Shown one piece after another: positions 9,450 to 19,162 of a DNA stretch of 64,000 bases; position 1 is the first letter of the stretch; each line of letters begins with the position of its first letter. A program made the translations under genes and the position numbers. Origin of the DNA: Opitutales bacterium (GTDB lineage: Bacteria > Verrucomicrobiota > Verrucomicrobiia > Opitutales > Intestinicryptomonadaceae); assembly GCA_015061945.1 (NCBI GenBank), contig SUVP01000009.1, positions 1-64,000 of the forward strand, given 5' to 3'. Below the pieces are notes generated by a model. The model was not told the DNA's origin. It ran no database searches and saw nothing but the letters and a program-made list of their open reading frames with translations.

Positions 9450-9547
9450 TTTTTTAGTATAGTCTTTACAAGATAATATAACGACATTAAATATATTTTT
9501 GTTTCAATTTCCAAATAAAATTTACTTTCTTAGAAAGAAAAATCTAT

Positions 9548-11254
9548 ATGAAAAAATTACTTATAACGTTTATCCTTGCGATTGTAGCGAACATAGTTTT
9601 TGCACAACAAACTACGCCGAATGCACCAGGCGAAACAGTTATTCGCAACAAGGCTTTTGAGAAAATGCCCGAACATCCGTTAGCACCAGCAGAATATCGC
9701 CGTCCCAAAGATTATGTGCCAACGCTCTACAAAATGAATCTCGCACAAATTTCTGAGAAATATTCAGCCGATACAATTAAACGTGGACGTAAAGCTTATA
9801 ACGAACTTCTGAAAGTAAACGAAAACGGAAAATGGAAACCTAACGGGAAAAGCATAGATGAACACAAATGTCCAGAATGGTTTGAAGATTTAAAGTTTGG
9901 TATTTTTATCGATTGGGGCTTGTGGTCGATTGCATCATGGGCTCCAAAACGTGAGAATGGTGCAATGTATCCCGACTGGTATGAATTGCGTATGTATTCT
10001 AACTACACGAATAAATCGCACTTTTGGGGTTTTCGCAATTATCATATAAAAAATTGGGGTGAAGATTTTAAACGCGACCACTTTATCCCACTTTTCCAAG
10101 CTAAAAAATTTGATGCCGAAAAATTGATTGAACTCTTTAAAGATGCAGGGGCAAAATATGTAGTGCCTTTCAACAAACACCACTCTGGCTTCTGCTTGTG
10201 GGATTGCTCTTACTCTTTGCGAGACACTGTCGATATGGGTCCACGTCGCGACATCGTCAAAGAAATTGTCGACGCCTGTGCAAAAAATTCGCTTAAATTT
10301 GGCTTCTACTTCAGCCTAACAGAATGGGAATATCCTGTTTTGGATAAAGACGGAAAAATGCAAAACTTTTCTTGGGGACAACTCAAGCCATACTCGCCTG
10401 AAATGGAGTACAATGCGTCGGGTAAAATTGCCGTCAACGATTATGTAAAAGAATATCTCATCCCACAAGCAATGGAATTTATAAACAAATATTCTCCTGA
10501 TATTATGTGGTACGATGGCGAATGGGGCGTGCGTGCAAAAGAGTTAGGTTGCTACGAGCTTTCGGCATATTATTACAATATCAACGAAGGTAAAAAAGAA
10601 GTTGCAATCAACGATCGCTACGGTATCGGCGAACCCGATGAAATTGCAGGTCAATTTACAAAACGTAAACGCAACTGGCTTCGCACTATTCGCGGAGACT
10701 TCTTCACAGATGAATTTGGCGACACTTCCGAACGTATCGACCCCGCAAAACATCACGCTTGGGAAGCTTGCAGAGGCATAAGCCAATCGTACGGAAACAA
10801 CTGGCAAGACAACGCAACAAATGTGCTATCGGCAAAAGAATTTATTTCGATGTTTGTTGATATGGTCGCAAGAGGCGGAAATCTTCTACTGCTCGTAAAT
10901 CTCGACGGACAAGGTGCAATTCCAGAAGTCCAAAAACAACGCTTGCTCGATATCGGTAGTTGGTTGAAAAAATACGGCAAGGCAATTTACTCGACACGTA
11001 TTGTCGCACCATTTGCGACAAAAGAAGTTGCATACACTCAAAGCAAAGACGGCAAGACTGTTTACGCTATAATAAAGAATCCTAAAGCTAAAAATGTCTT
11101 GAAAGTTTCGCCAAAAGCAAACAGCAATATTGTAGAGATTTCAAAAAATAAAAATCTCGCATGGGAAAAAGCTGACGGCAAAATTATCGTAAATCTTCCC
11201 GAAGAATTTATTGTCGACAACTTGCCAGTTGCGGTTGAAATCCAAGTAAAATAA
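9548..11254 (+). CDS. Alpha-L-fucosidase (GH29 family), secreted
   Basis: CPEWFEDLKFGIFIDWGLWSIASWAPK, AKYVVPFNKHHSGFCLWDCSYS, PDIMWYDGEWG: GH29 hallmarks; signal peptide. Confidence 0.9.
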   Translation: MKKLLITFILAIVANIVFAQQTTPNAPGETVIRNKAFEKMPEHPLAPAEYRRPKDYVPTLYKMNLAQISEKYSADTIKRGRKAYNELLKVNENGKWKPNGKSIDEHKCPEWFEDLKFGIFIDWGLWSIASWAPKRENGAMYPDWYELRMYSNYTNKSHFWGFRNYHIKNWGEDFKRDHFIPLFQAKKFDAEKLIELFKDAGAKYVVPFNKHHSGFCLWDCSYSLRDTVDMGPRRDIVKEIVDACAKNSLKFGFYFSLTEWEYPVLDKDGKMQNFSWGQLKPYSPEMEYNASGKIAVNDYVKEYLIPQAMEFINKYSPDIMWYDGEWGVRAKELGCYELSAYYYNINEGKKEVAINDRYGIGEPDEIAGQFTKRKRNWLRTIRGDFFTDEFGDTSERIDPAKHHAWEACRGISQSYGNNWQDNATNVLSAKEFISMFVDMVARGGNLLLLVNLDGQGAIPEVQKQRLLDIGSWLKKYGKAIYSTRIVAPFATKEVAYTQSKDGKTVYAIIKNPKAKNVLKVSPKANSNIVEISKNKNLAWEKADGKIIVNLPEEFIVDNLPVAVEIQVK

Positions 11255-11300
11255 GGCGGTTGACATATATTCACTTTTGCCCATAATCATTCGTATGGTT

Positions 11301-13946
11301 ATGGGTAAATTTATTTCATTTAGTTTAATCGCATTTTTTGCGACATTAGTTGTAGCGTGTTCACAAGAAAAATCGAGTTGCGAAAAGCAAGATATTTATG
11401 CTGTCAAAGAAATTGGCGGTGTTCCTCGCCTCGTCATAAACGACACTCCCGTCCGCCCTCGTATGCTCTACGTTTCGCCGACATACTTTTTGCTCGGCTC
11501 GCCAAACGGTAGAACAATGTATAATTACAACTGGTGCAACACGTTTATCGAAACTGCACCATTCCAAAAATCATATCCAAATGCAAAACTCTCTTTGCGT
11601 GTTCCTACTCTCGATAGCGAGTGCAAAATTGCAAAGCTCGAAGTTTTGGAAATCGACACACAGAAATGTGTCTACTCTCTAAATGTTAAAGGCGACAAAA
11701 ATGTTGAGGTCCGTACAAAAAATACATCGATAGAATTTTCCAAAGACGCTGAAAACGTCGATTTTTTGGCTATTCGCACCGCAAAACCACAACAAGTTAT
11801 TGTACATTTTAAAAATCTTAAGTTGGATAAAAACAAAGCATATCGCATCAATTTAAAAATTCGTGCGAAAAAAACTGCAGATTATTTTGTAAGCTTTTTG
11901 GATAATACAAACGATTTTCTCGCACCACACACACGTTCATTTGTCGGACTTCAAACAAAGGTCGCTAAAGACGCAAATGTCGATTTAATTACGTTCCCAA
12001 TCCAAGCTTCTGATTTCTTCGCAGAAGGCGATATGCTACCAAACTACAATAATCTCAAAGGTGCATTAGACGAAATTATCGGGGCAAACCCTGACGCAAA
12101 AATTTTAGTTCGCATAAGATTTTATCCGCCACAATGGTGGATGCAAAAATACAAAGAAGATAGAATGATGACAGACAAAGGTCAGTATAACGACTTTGCG
12201 TCGCCCTCGTCAGAACGTTTCCGCTCCGACTGCAAAAAAGTTCTCAACCGAATAATCGATTTTTGCGAAGCTAACTATGGCAAAAATATTATGGGCTATC
12301 ATCCGGGTGGCGGTGGTTCGAGCGAGTGGTATTACGGCAATGCGTGGGGACCACGTTGGTTTGGCTATGGTCCCGTTGAACGCAACGCTTGGCGTAAATG
12401 GGTGAAGGCAAAATATAAGACAGATGATGCACTCAAAACTGCGTGGAAAGATGTAGCAGTGCCACTCGATAAAGTTGAAGTTCCAACGCCTGCCCGACGT
12501 GCATTGTCGCAATACATTCTCACGCCCGACACGATGCGAGATGTTGCCGATTTCAATCTATTCCTCCAAGACGAAATGTGGGGAATTATCGATTTGCTTT
12601 CGTCGGAAATTAAACGAAAAGTACCAAACAAAATTTGTGCGTTCTTCTACGGATATGTTTGCGACTACGCTGGTAGTACTCGCAAAGGTCCGTCCACAAC
12701 TGGACACTACAATCTTTGGAAACTTTTGCAGTCTAAAAATATCGATATCTTGAGTGGACCTACAACTTACGATGAACGCGATTTAGGCTACGGTTCGACC
12801 ATTATGACTGTCGGTGAAACGATTATGCGAAACGGAAAAATCTGGTTTAGCGAAGACGATATTCGCACGCATCGCACGCCCGCAAGCCAACAACTTGTTA
12901 CAAGAATCGGCAATGAAATTCAGACTCTCGACGACGCAAAAAAAGTTCTCGCACGCGATATGGCACAACAAATTATCCGCAACTTCGGTTGCTGGTGGAT
13001 GGACTTAGCTGGCTTGGGTTGGTATGACGATCCAAAGCTGTGGCAGGTTATGCAAGACTTCGATAAAATCGAAAAAGATACAATCGCAAACCCAGTTCCA
13101 TACGCTCCAGATGTCGCAGTAGTGGGCGATGAACGCTCCATGGTGTTTGTAGGTATCGACGGTACGGCACATCAAACATCAAAAATTTTCTCGCAATTTA
13201 GATTCGATTTAAATCGTTTGGCAACGCCATTTGGACACTATCTGCTCAACGATGTTCTCTTTGGTAAGCCGATAAACCCGAAGCTATATGTCTTTGCAAC
13301 CGACTATGCTCTCGACAAAAAACAACGCCTTGCAATGCGTGAAAAATCAAAAAATACATCTGCAATTTTTGTGTGGATTCCCGCATACATTGATGCCGAT
13401 AATATGAAGTTTTCTGCACAAGCAACACTCGAAGCAACAGGCTTTGAAGTCGAAAAAATCTCTGACGATATTTCTGCAACTGTCATCACAACTGCAAACG
13501 GCAAAAAGGCGGGACTCCCCGAAAAATTCGGCTTCCCTCAAAAAGTAAAACCATTGCTTTCGCCAAAATTAAAGCAAGGCGATATAGTCTACGCTAATTA
13601 CGAAAATGGTAAACCAGCAGTCGTTTTGCGTGGCAAACATTTATTCTGTGGTGTCGCACAAATCCCACTTTCATTGTATACGCACATGTACAAAGTAGCA
13701 GGCGTACATATCTATTCAGAACAAGAATTGTGTGTCTATGCAAACGGTGCGTACATCTCGGTAACATGTGTTGATAACAACACAACTCCGCACGACATTA
13801 AGCTAAACATTCCGTCAAACAAAGAAGTGTTCGACGCTATCTCAGGTGAAAAAATTGGTATTGCACCAAACATCGTTCTGAAGATGAAAAGAGGCGACAT
13901 CAAAATGCTTCGTTTAGGAAAAGGAAATGCCGAACTTAAAAATTGA
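11301..13946 (+). CDS. Putative (beta/alpha)8 glycoside hydrolase, lipoprotein, GH42-like
   Basis: Lipoprotein signal FFATLVVACSQ; KILVRIRFYPPQWWMQKY, GYHPGGGGSSEWYYGNAWGPRWFGYGPVERNAWRKWVKAKYKT; start moved to internal Met. Confidence 0.6.
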   Translation: MGKFISFSLIAFFATLVVACSQEKSSCEKQDIYAVKEIGGVPRLVINDTPVRPRMLYVSPTYFLLGSPNGRTMYNYNWCNTFIETAPFQKSYPNAKLSLRVPTLDSECKIAKLEVLEIDTQKCVYSLNVKGDKNVEVRTKNTSIEFSKDAENVDFLAIRTAKPQQVIVHFKNLKLDKNKAYRINLKIRAKKTADYFVSFLDNTNDFLAPHTRSFVGLQTKVAKDANVDLITFPIQASDFFAEGDMLPNYNNLKGALDEIIGANPDAKILVRIRFYPPQWWMQKYKEDRMMTDKGQYNDFASPSSERFRSDCKKVLNRIIDFCEANYGKNIMGYHPGGGGSSEWYYGNAWGPRWFGYGPVERNAWRKWVKAKYKTDDALKTAWKDVAVPLDKVEVPTPARRALSQYILTPDTMRDVADFNLFLQDEMWGIIDLLSSEIKRKVPNKICAFFYGYVCDYAGSTRKGPSTTGHYNLWKLLQSKNIDILSGPTTYDERDLGYGSTIMTVGETIMRNGKIWFSEDDIRTHRTPASQQLVTRIGNEIQTLDDAKKVLARDMAQQIIRNFGCWWMDLAGLGWYDDPKLWQVMQDFDKIEKDTIANPVPYAPDVAVVGDERSMVFVGIDGTAHQTSKIFSQFRFDLNRLATPFGHYLLNDVLFGKPINPKLYVFATDYALDKKQRLAMREKSKNTSAIFVWIPAYIDADNMKFSAQATLEATGFEVEKISDDISATVITTANGKKAGLPEKFGFPQKVKPLLSPKLKQGDIVYANYENGKPAVVLRGKHLFCGVAQIPLSLYTHMYKVAGVHIYSEQELCVYANGAYISVTCVDNNTTPHDIKLNIPSNKEVFDAISGEKIGIAPNIVLKMKRGDIKMLRLGKGNAELKN

Positions 13947-14035
13947 ACAAAATAAAATTGAGCGTGTCTAACTAATTAACTTTCCTGCAAATTTGCCGAA
14001 AATATAAAAATCAAAAATTCGACAAAGGATACACT

Positions 14036-14470
14036 ATGAAAAAAATAATAACATTGTTAGTCGCATTCCTCGCAATGAATATATCTGCTCTCGCCGACGA
14101 GATAACGCAAGATGTTTCAAAGCTTCCAGAATCGGCACGAAACTTCATCTCTACAAACTTCCCTAACGCAAAAATTGCAGGGATTGAAATAGACAGAAAT
14201 TTTTTCTTCGTCAAAGATTACGAAACTTTTTTGAGCGATGGTACAGTTATTGATTTTAACTCAAGAGGCGAAATGACATCTGTAAAAAATAAGTTAACGG
14301 GTGTTCCAGCTGGGTTAATCAACAAGAATATTTCTGCATACGTCGCATCGAAATATCCGAATCAAAAAATCGTTTCAATGGAACTGAAGAAGTGTTGCAT
14401 AGAAATTGAATTGTCGTCGGATGTCGATTTGGTTTTCGATTGCAACGGAAACTTCATAAAAATCGATTAA
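14036..14470 (+). CDS. PepSY-like (PF11396-type) periplasmic protein
   Basis: Signal peptide; two repeats LPESARNFISTNFPNAKIAGIEID and NISAYVASKYPNQKIVSMEL. Confidence 0.7.
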   Translation: MKKIITLLVAFLAMNISALADEITQDVSKLPESARNFISTNFPNAKIAGIEIDRNFFFVKDYETFLSDGTVIDFNSRGEMTSVKNKLTGVPAGLINKNISAYVASKYPNQKIVSMELKKCCIEIELSSDVDLVFDCNGNFIKID

Positions 14471-14486
14471 CAAAAATTCTTCAAAA

Positions 14487-14528
14487 AAAGAAACGCCACG
14501 AGCAACAAAGCTTGTGGCGTTTTTTTGT
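14487..14528. terminator. Intrinsic terminator between convergent PepSY-like gene and recA
   Basis: aaaaaagaaacgccacgagcaacaaagcttgtggcgttttttt hairpin with A/T runs. Confidence 0.75.
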
Positions 14529-14582
14529 GAAAATTTTACAAAAAAAAGAGACTGCATTTTTGCAGTCTCGCAATGGATTAAA

Positions 14583-15635
14583 TTAGTCGTTGTCGTTTTC
14601 GCCAAGGGCTGTTCCGCCCACAACTTTGACATTCCCCTCAATCGCATTTCTGATTTTTTCGGCGACATCTTCGTGTTGCATAAGGTATGCTTTTGCAGCC
14701 TCTCTGCCTTGTCCGATAAGTTCGCCTTCGTACGAAATCCACGCACCTTTCTTTTCGAGAATTTTGTGTTCGATACCGAGGTCAATAAGGCTACCTGTCA
14801 TCGAGATACCTTCGTTGTACATAATATCAAACTCGCATTCTGTAAATGGCGGAGCAACCTTGTTCTTAACAACCTTAATCTTTGTACGATTGCCGATAAC
14901 CTTACCCGACGGATCTTTAATTTGACCAACTCTGCGAATGTCGATTCTAACCGACGCAAAGAATTTGAGAGCACGTCCACCTGGAGTCGTTTCAGGGTTG
15001 CCAAACATCACGCCGATTTTTTCACGAATTTGGTTTGTGAAAACACAAATACAATTTGTCTTGCTAATTGCGGCAGTGAGACGACGCATCGCTTGGCTCA
15101 TCATACGAGCTTGCAAACCGACAGTAGTGTCGCCCATTTGACCATCGAGTTCTTGACGCGATACGAGTGCTGCGACAGAGTCGACCACAACAACATCAAT
15201 AGCACCAGAACGGATAAGTGTTTCGGCAATATTGAGTGCGTCTTCACCACATTCAGGTTGTGCTACCATAAGGTTTTCAAGATTTACCCCAACAACCTTT
15301 GCATACTTTGGATCGAGAGCGTGTTCGACATCGATAAACACAGCATTACCGCCCTTGCGTTGAGCTTCTGCTATGAGCGAAAGACAGAGAGTTGTTTTAC
15401 CTGAAGATTCTGGTCCATAAATTTCGACGATTCTTCCGCGAGGCAAACCACCAACGCCGAGAGCGAGGTCGATTGCGACCGAACCAGTACTGATAGCATC
15501 AACATTCATTTTGAAAGCTTCACCGAGTCTGATAAGCGAGCCTTCGCCGAATTGTTTGTTGACCATACTGAGAGCAGTTTCGAGAGCTTTGTCGTCTTTA
15601 TTGATAATAGTAGTTTGGATTTTCTGTTTAGCCAT
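14583..15635 (-). CDS. recA: Recombinase RecA
   Basis: [33 protein letters not shown]...; full-length RecA. Confidence 0.99.
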   Translation of the reverse strand: MAKQKIQTTIINKDDKALETALSMVNKQFGEGSLIRLGEAFKMNVDAISTGSVAIDLALGVGGLPRGRIVEIYGPESSGKTTLCLSLIAEAQRKGGNAVFIDVEHALDPKYAKVVGVNLENLMVAQPECGEDALNIAETLIRSGAIDVVVVDSVAALVSRQELDGQMGDTTVGLQARMMSQAMRRLTAAISKTNCICVFTNQIREKIGVMFGNPETTPGGRALKFFASVRIDIRRVGQIKDPSGKVIGNRTKIKVVKNKVAPPFTECEFDIMYNEGISMTGSLIDLGIEHKILEKKGAWISYEGELIGQGREAAKAYLMQHEDVAEKIRNAIEGNVKVVGGTALGENDND

Positions 15636-15802
15636 AGTGATAATTAATTAACGTAATTTTGTGAATTTTAAGTCGGGGGTTACCTTATCGAAATGAAAAG
15701 GGTCTGTCCACAAAAATATTAAAAATTTTCTTGCAAGGGATAGACAAAATTGCATATTGTAAGTTTCATAAAAATCGACGATATGTTGATTTTTCGAGGA
15801 AT

Positions 15803-15878
15803 GGGAGCGTAGCTCAGTGGATAGAGCAGCGGTTTTCTAAACCGTTGGTCGAGGGTTCGAGTCCCCCCGCTCCTGCCA
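15803..15878 (+). tRNA. tRNA-Arg(TCT), CCA encoded
   Basis: gggagcgtagctcagtggatagagcagcggttttctaaaccgttggtcgagggttcgagtccccccgctcctgcca; cloverleaf, anticodon TCT. Confidence 0.95.
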
Positions 15879-15972
15879 TTCCGAATAGCCCACAAGTTAA
15901 TCGCTTGCGGGCTTTATTTTTTGCTGTTTATTTGCGTTTATAACTAAAACACTCGAGAGAATTTCTTTTAAT

Positions 15973-17634
15973 TTATACAATTTTCAATTCTTCTTTTATC
16001 TTCAAATATGATTTTGCCACACGCAAGAGATTGTCCTCTATCGATTCTTGCTTTTTTAATCCAAAATTTAAATGAGATTGGTTAGTAAAGGCACATATCA
16101 TAGTATCATACACTGTTCTTCGAGAACGCATTTGTTCGGCAGTGAAAACAATAAATGGAATATCGCAATCTTTCCGATAAACTTCAAGAGATGCATGGTA
16201 CATTATTCCAAACGACTGCGTCTTTGGAGATGGATCAAAACAAAACTTATATTTGCTCGTCTCGTAATATTTGAGTCCTTGGCTTGTCAATCTGTGAATA
16301 GGAACTCTATCTCCAACAAAGAATTTATTGATATCAATATTTCCTTCTTCGGCAGGGACAAAAGATCCATCTGAATTGAATTTTTTAATCCCATCCGAAA
16401 AAATAGAAACATGATTTTTGTCTTCTTGTTTAATAGAAATACTGATGAAATAAACACGTTCATGTGATTTCACAAATTGAATATCTCTTTCATCTGGAGA
16501 CATTATCTTTGTCGAAGATTCGACATCATCAGATGAATAAATTTTTCTAATCAACCTTTGAAATATTGTTTTTTGGGGTTGGTAATTATGTCGTATTATT
16601 AAATTGTGCAATATTCCGCCGATTTTAAGTTGAACATAAAACCGACCTTCTTCTCGCTCCTGAACGACCAAATCGTCATACATAAAAAAGCACATTAGGA
16701 AAGATAATATCATTATTTCTTTCCAGTTTTCAGCATCTTTTATTTCATATATCGGGTAATGAAAGTTTCCTACTGCCTTATCAAAAAGATAAAGAGCGTT
16801 TGGATCGTTAAACGGATTTGTCCTTTCCAAAAGAATTTTTAGATAGACTTTGTAAGATACATCGTTGTTTTCAATCTCCAAGTATCTTCTTAAAAATTCT
16901 TCCGCTTTATTGTATTGTTTATCTGTATTAATCCCCGAAAAATATATCATACCCAGCGAACGAAGAGCATCAGGATTATTCTTATCGGCAAGCTCCTTGA
17001 TACGTTTAAGTGCTATCTTGTTTTCTGTTTTAGTATAATATTGAAGTAATCTATCGGGATAAGATTCTGTTGAACTATCGTTTTCCTTCGGGAAATCGTC
17101 TGGAATATTCTCGAATGGTTCAATCATAACATATTCAGTTTTGTTTTTTGAAACATAGTCTCGAATGGGAGTAAAATTTGCGATTTCAAAATCATCATCT
17201 ATTTTATAATTAATTTTTTTTGCATCAATTGTATCAATAGAAATAATTTGAGCATCTTTTACCGACGGAATCAAAACACATACTATATTTTTTTTACTTG
17301 CAACTGCTTCAATTACGCAAGGGCGTCCATCTTCAAGGGTTCCGACATACGCCCATATATTCATATCTTTTGCTTTTAAGTCATCAAAAACCTTAATAAA
17401 ATAATCTACAACATTTTCTATCCCTTTTACTTCTTTATTTGCCCAATGCGAAACGTAAGTTATGTCTCTGGCAAAATCTAAATCTATACAAGAAAAAGAT
17501 TTTCCGTTCATCAAATTTGCGATAGTATAACACGCCAACTCTTCATTTACACGCTTACCGATAAGCTCGTCATCGTCAGAGATAGAATCATTGTTTGCCT
17601 CATTAAAATCTGTAATATTTTCACTATCACTCAT
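15973..17634 (-). CDS. Hypothetical protein, 553 aa, with Sel1/TPR-like segment
   Basis: NPDALRSLGMIYFSGINTDKQYNKAEEFLRRYLE segment; rest unrecognised. Confidence 0.7.
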   Translation of the reverse strand: MSDSENITDFNEANNDSISDDDELIGKRVNEELACYTIANLMNGKSFSCIDLDFARDITYVSHWANKEVKGIENVVDYFIKVFDDLKAKDMNIWAYVGTLEDGRPCVIEAVASKKNIVCVLIPSVKDAQIISIDTIDAKKINYKIDDDFEIANFTPIRDYVSKNKTEYVMIEPFENIPDDFPKENDSSTESYPDRLLQYYTKTENKIALKRIKELADKNNPDALRSLGMIYFSGINTDKQYNKAEEFLRRYLEIENNDVSYKVYLKILLERTNPFNDPNALYLFDKAVGNFHYPIYEIKDAENWKEIMILSFLMCFFMYDDLVVQEREEGRFYVQLKIGGILHNLIIRHNYQPQKTIFQRLIRKIYSSDDVESSTKIMSPDERDIQFVKSHERVYFISISIKQEDKNHVSIFSDGIKKFNSDGSFVPAEEGNIDINKFFVGDRVPIHRLTSQGLKYYETSKYKFCFDPSPKTQSFGIMYHASLEVYRKDCDIPFIVFTAEQMRSRRTVYDTMICAFTNQSHLNFGLKKQESIEDNLLRVAKSYLKIKEELKIV

Positions 17635-17897
17635 AATAAACCTTTCTCAAAATACAAAGAATATAATAATTTTAGGTTAAAACAATATAAATATTTGCAT
17701 ATAACCTTACTTTAAAGTTATATAATAAAAGTTCCACTTTATAAAAAGTTGGTTTTACAATAAAAAATAAAATAAGGACACTCGCACAACGGTGCTCGGC
17801 TCGCCCTTCGGGTCTTTGCTTCGCAAAGCTTCCCACAAAAAGTTTGCTACGCAACTTTTGTGGTCGAACCTGCGGTTCTCGTCCCATATCGGAATAC

Positions 17898-17927
17898 AAA
17901 AAAACGCCTCTTTCGAGGCGTTTTTTT
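17898..17927. terminator. Terminator hairpin, repeat copy 1
   Basis: aaaaaaacgcctc-ttt(c)-gaggcgttttttt. Confidence 0.75.
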
Positions 17928-18075
17928 GACCGATAGGGATTGAACTCGCTCGCACAGTGGTGCTCGTCTCGGCACTCGCTTCGCTCGGCTCTTTGCTTCG
18001 CAAAGCTTCCCACAAAAGTTTGCTTCGCAACTTTTGTGGTCGAACCCTTTGGGTTCTCGTCCCATATCGGAATAC

Positions 18076-18105
18076 AAAAAAACGCCTCTTTCGAGGCGTT
18101 TTTTT
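18076..18105 (-). terminator. Terminator hairpin immediately after tRNA-Gln, repeat copy 2
   Basis: Identical aaaaaaacgcctctttcgaggcgttttttt abutting the tRNA 3' end. Confidence 0.8.
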
Positions 18106-18174
18106 GACCGATAGGGACTCGAACCCCAACAAAAGGTGCCAGAAACCTTTGTGCTACCATTACACCATCGGTCA
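18104..18174 (-). tRNA. tRNA-Gln(CTG), CCA not encoded
   Basis: Minus strand TGACCGATGGTGTAATGGTAGCACAAAGGTTTCTGGCACCTTTTGTTGGGGTTCGAGTCCCTATCGGTCA; 7-bp acceptor stem, anticodon loop TTCTGGC. Confidence 0.92.
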
Positions 18175-18295
18175 TTCTTTTAAGGCGTCAAATATTGTTT
18201 TTGCCCCCATTCTTGTCAAGTCTTTTTACTCTATAAAAAACGTGCGAACCTTTCCGTCCGCACGTCTTACAAAAAATCGTCTTCGCTGTTAGCAA

Positions 18296-19021
18296 TTAGT
18301 TGATTTTTGAAAGCGACTCTTCTGCGAGCCTTGCAAAATAACCTGCTTTTGCGTTTTCAGATACTTTCTTCAAAACGTCTTTTGCTTCGGCTGTCTTGCC
18401 TGCTTGGCGATATGCTAATCCCAACAAATAGCCTGCTTGAGCTTTATATGCACTGTCAATCTTCGCATTTTCGTACACTGACTTCAATGCATCGATTCCC
18501 TTATTCAAATCTTGTGCAAGTATGCTCGATGCTTCGCCGAGCAATGCTCTGCCTTCGAGAACTGTATTCGCCAATGGCTTTGATGCTTCTGCGTATGTTT
18601 TCTGTGCGTCGACGTATTTACCGTCTGCGTAAAGTGCGTCGGCGTTTTGCAACAATGCCACGCCTGCGAGAGCCTTACCCGAATTTTCTGACGCAAACTT
18701 TGCGAGTTGTTCAGGTGTAGATGCGTTTGCATATTCTGTTGCAAGTGCTTCTCTTGCCGATTTACGCCACATCTTGAATGATTGTACGCCGATTACGATT
18801 GCGAATGCGAGTACGATTGATGTAATCAAAAAGCTCTTGTTGCGTTTCCAATACAACCATACTCTGTCGTCAAACTCGACACCTTCGAGGTCTTCGTCGA
18901 GTACAACTGTCTTGCGTTCGTCTGACGATGGTACTACACCAGCGTCGGCAGATACTACATCGTCGAGCTTCTGTTTTGCTCTTGATGCGTGAGGTCCTTT
19001 TCTAAAATTCTTATCGCTCAT
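18296..19021 (-). CDS. Membrane-anchored TPR protein (YfgM-like/TPR_21)
   Basis: Single TM segment SFLITSIVLAFAIVIGVQSF then TPR-like repeats (ADALYADGKYVDAQKTYAEA; LLGLAYRQAGKTAEAKDVL). Confidence 0.7.
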   Translation of the reverse strand: MSDKNFRKGPHASRAKQKLDDVVSADAGVVPSSDERKTVVLDEDLEGVEFDDRVWLYWKRNKSFLITSIVLAFAIVIGVQSFKMWRKSAREALATEYANASTPEQLAKFASENSGKALAGVALLQNADALYADGKYVDAQKTYAEASKPLANTVLEGRALLGEASSILAQDLNKGIDALKSVYENAKIDSAYKAQAGYLLGLAYRQAGKTAEAKDVLKKVSENAKAGYFARLAEESLSKIN

Positions 19022-19162
19022 AAAATATATATTTATTGATACTCAACTTGCAATAACACCACAAATTTCTCTGCTAATCAAGCCAAAAAATCGCCTTTTA
19101 AAACTTTAATCTTGAATATAGATAACTGTCCTCATAGAGTGTAGTTTTACAAGAAATCTATC

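Larger units (their letters stand above)
17781..18124. repeat. Two tandem ~168-bp units: tRNA-Gln 3' end, terminator and hairpins
   Basis: Copies at ~17781..17948 and ~17949..18124 share ctcgcac..ggtgctcg, tttgcttcgcaaagcttcccacaaaa, gtcccatatcggaatac, aacgcctctttcgaggcg and tgaccgatagggact/tt. Confidence 0.9.

Noticed and set aside
15731-15943. ORF 70 aa
   Set aside because: Overlaps tRNA-Arg.
17781-18124. CRISPR-like repeats
   Set aside because: Only two long tandem units of ~168 bp with a tRNA tail and terminator; no short regular repeat-spacer pattern. No CRISPR array was seen anywhere in the window.
17672-18175. ORF 167 aa and the overlapping ORFs 17755..18132 and 17847..18077
   Set aside because: They run through tRNA-Gln, two terminators and the tandem repeat; spurious translation of a structured region.
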